Assembly (NCBI GenBank): GCA_964478415.1
Contig: CAYZII010000003.1
Location: 7,804-71,803 of the forward strand
Direction of reading: 5' to 3'
From: Sulfuricystis sp964478415
Lineage (GTDB): Bacteria; Pseudomonadota; Gammaproteobacteria; Burkholderiales; Rhodocyclaceae
DNA: 64,000 nt
A model generated the notes under the pieces. It made no database searches. It saw nothing but the letters and a program-made list of their open reading frames with translations, and was not told where the DNA came from. A program made the translations under genes and the position numbers. Below are positions 61,907-64,000 of this stretch, piece after piece. How positions within the stretch are numbered: the stretch's first letter is position 1; each line of letters starts with the position of its first letter.

Positions 61907-63036
61907 GCGCGCGCCCCTTCCCGATGTCGGCCATAAGTGTAATAGGCCGCGCAGGCGCCCTCGGAAGAGACCATGCAGGAACCGATCGGATTCTCCGGCG
62001 TGCAGACGGTGCCGAACAGCTTGCAATCACGCGGTGCCTTGACCCCGCGCAGGATCGCGCCGCACTCGCAAGCCTTGTGATCGAGCACGGGTCGATAGTC
62101 GAGACCGAAGCGCCGCTCGGCATCGAATGCGGCAAAGTCGTGCCGGATCTTGAGCGCCGAATAGGGAATGGAGCCCATGCCGCGCCACTCGAAACTCTTA
62201 CGCAATTCGAACACTTCGGCGACAAGCGCCTGCGCCTTGACGTTGCCCTCGCGCGTCACCGCGCGAGTAAATTCGTTCTCGACCTCGGCACGGCCAGCAT
62301 TGACCTGCCGGATCAGCATCAGGATCGCCTGCATCACATCGAGCGGCTCGAAGCCGGCGATCACGACCGGTTTGCGGTATTCCTCGGCAAAGAATTCATA
62401 AGGCTCGCTGCCGATGATCGTCGACACATGCGCCGGTCCGACGAAGCCATCGAGCGGCACCGTGCCCCAGCGGCGCACTTCCGGAGATTCGAGAATGCTC
62501 TGAATCGCCGCAGGCGTCAGCACATGACAGCACAGCACGCTGAAGTTCTCTAGCCCCAATGCCGCCGCCTGCTTGATCACCACCGCGGTCGGCGGCGTGG
62601 TCGTCTCGAAACCGATCGCGAAGAACACCACCTGCCGCGCCGGGTTCTCCTGCGCGATGCGCAACGCGTCGGCGGCCGAATAAACCATGCGCACATCGCC
62701 ACCGTGCGACTTCACCTTCAAAAGCGACAGGCCGTCGGAAGCCGGCACGCGCAGGCAATCGCCATAGCTGCACAGGATCACGCCATGCTCGAGCGCAAGG
62801 CGGATCGCCATGTCGATGCGCCCGATCGGCAGCACGCAGACCGGACAGCCCGGCCCATGCACCATGCGCACGTTTGGCGGCAGCAGATCAGCCACGCCAT
62901 AGCGCGAAATCGCGTGGGTATGCCCGCCGCAGAACTCCATGAAGGCATAGCTGCGCTGCGGCTGCGCCTCGGCCGCGATCGCCGCGGCGAGTCCCTGCGC
63001 CAGCTTGCCGTCGCGGAATTCGTCGACGTATTTCAT
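61903..63036 (-). CDS. hypD: Hydrogenase maturation scaffold HypD
   Basis: A 377-residue Fe-S protein that, with HypC, holds the Fe(CN)2CO unit during assembly. It shows the FCGGHTHAISRYG motif, GPGCPVCVLP, the GFETTTPPTA loop and a C-terminal cysteine cluster (ACECGAILRGVKAPRDCKLFG, then GSCMVSSEGACAAYY). Overlaps hypC by ATGA. Full length. Confidence 0.97.
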   Translation of the reverse strand: MKYVDEFRDGKLAQGLAAAIAAEAQPQRSYAFMEFCGGHTHAISRYGVADLLPPNVRMVHGPGCPVCVLPIGRIDMAIRLALEHGVILCSYGDCLRVPASDGLSLLKVKSHGGDVRMVYSAADALRIAQENPARQVVFFAIGFETTTPPTAVVIKQAAALGLENFSVLCCHVLTPAAIQSILESPEVRRWGTVPLDGFVGPAHVSTIIGSEPYEFFAEEYRKPVVIAGFEPLDVMQAILMLIRQVNAGRAEVENEFTRAVTREGNVKAQALVAEVFELRKSFEWRGMGSIPYSALKIRHDFAAFDAERRFGLDYRPVLDHKACECGAILRGVKAPRDCKLFGTVCTPENPIGSCMVSSEGACAAYYTYGRHREGARA

Positions 63037-63284
63037 CCAGCGCTCTCGCTGGCATCGAACGCCGCGACGGCCTCGCCCATCTCGGCGAACAGCGCGAGCG
63101 TGCGCTCGGCCTCCTCGGCATCGAGCTTCTGCAGCGCGAAGCCGACATGCACGATCACGTAATCGCCGACCGCCACATCCTCGATGAGTGCCAACGAAAT
63201 CGCTTTTTTCACTCCCCCCAGATCGACGAGGGCCGTTTCCGCATCAGGCAGTTCGACGATGCGGGCGGGAATGGCAAGGCACAT
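63033..63284 (-). CDS. hypC: Hydrogenase maturation chaperone HypC
   Basis: An 83-residue OB-fold chaperone with the essential N-terminal MCLAIPARI (Cys2), VDLGGVKKAISLALI and VGDYVIVHVGFALQKLD. It carries the Fe unit with HypD to the large-subunit precursor. It is the first gene of the regulatory/maturation operon here; about 110 bases upstream lies an apparent deletion junction. Confidence 0.96.
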   Translation of the reverse strand: MCLAIPARIVELPDAETALVDLGGVKKAISLALIEDVAVGDYVIVHVGFALQKLDAEEAERTLALFAEMGEAVAAFDASESAG

Positions 63285-63312
63285 GGTTCCACTCTCCTAG
63301 TTTTTCGCGATT

Positions 63313-63402
63313 CTAATCGCTCAACGTCAACACCACCGGCTGATGATCCGACGCAGTCGTACCTTCATCGACCCCGACATCGACGACGCGGCGGGCGCGT
63401 TG
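63313..63402 (-). pseudogene. C-terminal remnant of an endonuclease/exonuclease/phosphatase gene
   Basis: Reading minus strand to the TAG at 63315-63313 gives RRVVDVGVDEGTTASDHQPV and VLTLSD, the typical EEP-superfamily C-terminus with its S-D-H motif. No 5' part of such a gene follows upstream; homology-like sequence stops near 63400. It is a short 5'-truncated remnant just upstream of hypC. Confidence 0.5.
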
Positions 63403-63424
63403 TGGCGCTGGCCATCGCCCAGGG

Positions 63425-63607
63425 GCAGTTTTGGGGCTATTCTTCAAACCCTACCGCGGCGACCGGGTGCGGGTGGCGGTGGTCAATCTCGACCGGCAGC
63501 GTTACGTGACGCTGAACATCCGGCGCGGCATCGAGAACGAGCGCGTCTATGACGTGCAGCCGATTGTGCTGCCGAAGGCGCGCGCAATCATGAGGTGGTG
63601 GCGATGA
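63425..63607 (+). pseudogene. Truncated gene remnant, C-terminal part only
   Basis: An open frame reads GLFFKPYRGDRVRVAVVNLD and continues RQRYVTLNIRRGIENERVYD to the TGA at 63605-63607. It has the look of a real coding sequence but no convincing start; a TTG at 63431 could give 58 residues. The stop overlaps the next ATG (ATGA), so it was part of an operon with the following gene. The family is not recognised. Its 5' end appears lost at the junction near 63405. Confidence 0.45.
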
Positions 63608-63984
63608 GAACGGTTCAGGATTTCGACGAGGCGGTGGCTTTCATGCTGGAGCGGCTGTCCTGGGCGACGGAGGTCGATGAGGCGGCCATCGCCTGGTGGG
63701 ATGATGGCGGTTTTGCCGTGGTGGATGAGGAGGTGCTGCGCGCGCGTTCATCCTTGGAGTTGCTGTGGGATGACGGCCAGCGGCTGCCGGCGGCGGCGAT
63801 CGAGGCGATGACGGCGGCCGACCGGCAGTGGCGCGCGCACCCCAAGGCATTCGATCATATGTTCCGCTACGCGCTTGCCCGCAAGACCCACGATGAGCTT
63901 TCCGGCTGGATCACTGACGATGCGGGCCTGGCGCCGGAGATTCCGGCATCGCACTGGTGGTGGCGGCCGTCTAGTCAGTGGTGA
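63604..63984 (+). CDS. Hypothetical acidic protein
   Basis: A 126-residue acidic protein with many tryptophans (AIAWWDDGG, SHWWWRPSSQW). It is probably soluble, with no signal or membrane segments and no cysteines. I do not recognise the family. It is translationally coupled (ATGA) to the truncated upstream frame. A GGAGG sequence at 63992-63996 after its stop suggests that a further gene starts beyond the window. Confidence 0.6.
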   Translation: MRTVQDFDEAVAFMLERLSWATEVDEAAIAWWDDGGFAVVDEEVLRARSSLELLWDDGQRLPAAAIEAMTAADRQWRAHPKAFDHMFRYALARKTHDELSGWITDDAGLAPEIPASHWWWRPSSQW

Positions 63985-64000
63985 GTCAATTGGAGGTTGA

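Noticed and set aside
54233..63284. Reading hoxB/hoxC as a second energy-converting uptake hydrogenase
   Set aside because: HoxB has no Tat signal, HoxC has RICGICSVAQ and no C-terminal extension, and both sit with hoxA and hoxJ; these mark an H2 sensor.

Overview
The window is dense, high-GC proteobacterial DNA. Gene content and housekeeping neighbourhoods (bamE-dapB-carAB-greA, secA-M23 peptidase-DUF721-lpxC, prlC, purC, divergent fur/bamE) suggest a Betaproteobacterium of facultatively anaerobic, hydrogen-using lifestyle. A denitrifying member of the Rhodocyclales or a relative is my best guess, but this rests on gene content only and no search was run. A classical menaquinone cluster (menE-menF-menD), nitric-oxide-reductase accessory genes, two FNR/DNR-type boxes and a full H2-uptake and H2-sensing locus all fit anaerobic respiration with H2 as an electron donor.

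Layout. 1-3.7 kb (minus strand): a GGDEF/EAL sensor (cut by the window edge), a PhnD-like binding protein and a TauE/SafE exporter in one overlapping operon. 3.8-8.0 kb: menE-menF-menD with ATGA overlaps. 8.0-10.1 kb (minus): a second GGDEF-EAL protein whose sensor region carries a c-type haem motif; it diverges from nosD across an FNR-like box. 10.1-16.8 kb: nosD, a dihaem cytochrome c, norE, norF, a frameshifted pentapeptide-repeat gene, then a second FNR/DNR box followed by norQ, a small membrane gene and norD. No norB/norC or nosZ is present. 17.0-19.1 kb: a radical SAM/SPASM protein (possibly preceded by a 42-residue peptide gene) overlapping an HPP-family membrane protein gene. 19.3-26 kb: fur, bamE, dapB, carA, carB, greA. 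26-38.3 kb (mostly minus): an mtnA plus class II aldolase pair (probable DHAP shunt), secA, an M23 peptidase, DUF721, lpxC, DUF2892, a Crp/Fnr regulator, xth, a glutaredoxin-like protein, prlC and purC.

38.4-44.5 kb is a proteostasis block: cbpA-cbpM-htpX-ftsH-(broken psiE-like)-degP on the minus strand and hsp20 on the plus strand, driven by two back-to-back sigma-32-type promoters. It resembles a reduced form of the transmissible heat-resistance / protein-quality-control loci.

44.4-63.3 kb is one long minus-strand [NiFe]-hydrogenase locus. In transcription order it reads hypC-hypD-hypX-hoxA-hoxB-hoxC-(vapB-vapC)-hoxJ, then a sigma-54-like promoter, then hybO-hybA-hybB-hybC-hybD-hybE-hypA-hypB-hypF. 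HoxBC should sense H2, HoxJ and HoxA relay the signal, and HoxA (a sigma-54 activator) should switch on the uptake enzyme. A vapBC toxin-antitoxin cassette with its own palindromic operator sits inside the regulatory operon, and hypE is missing from its usual place between hypD and hypX. The right end (63.3-63.6 kb) looks like a deletion scar where two 5'-truncated divergent genes meet, followed by an unknown 126-residue gene. No tRNA, rRNA, CRISPR array or insertion sequence was seen.
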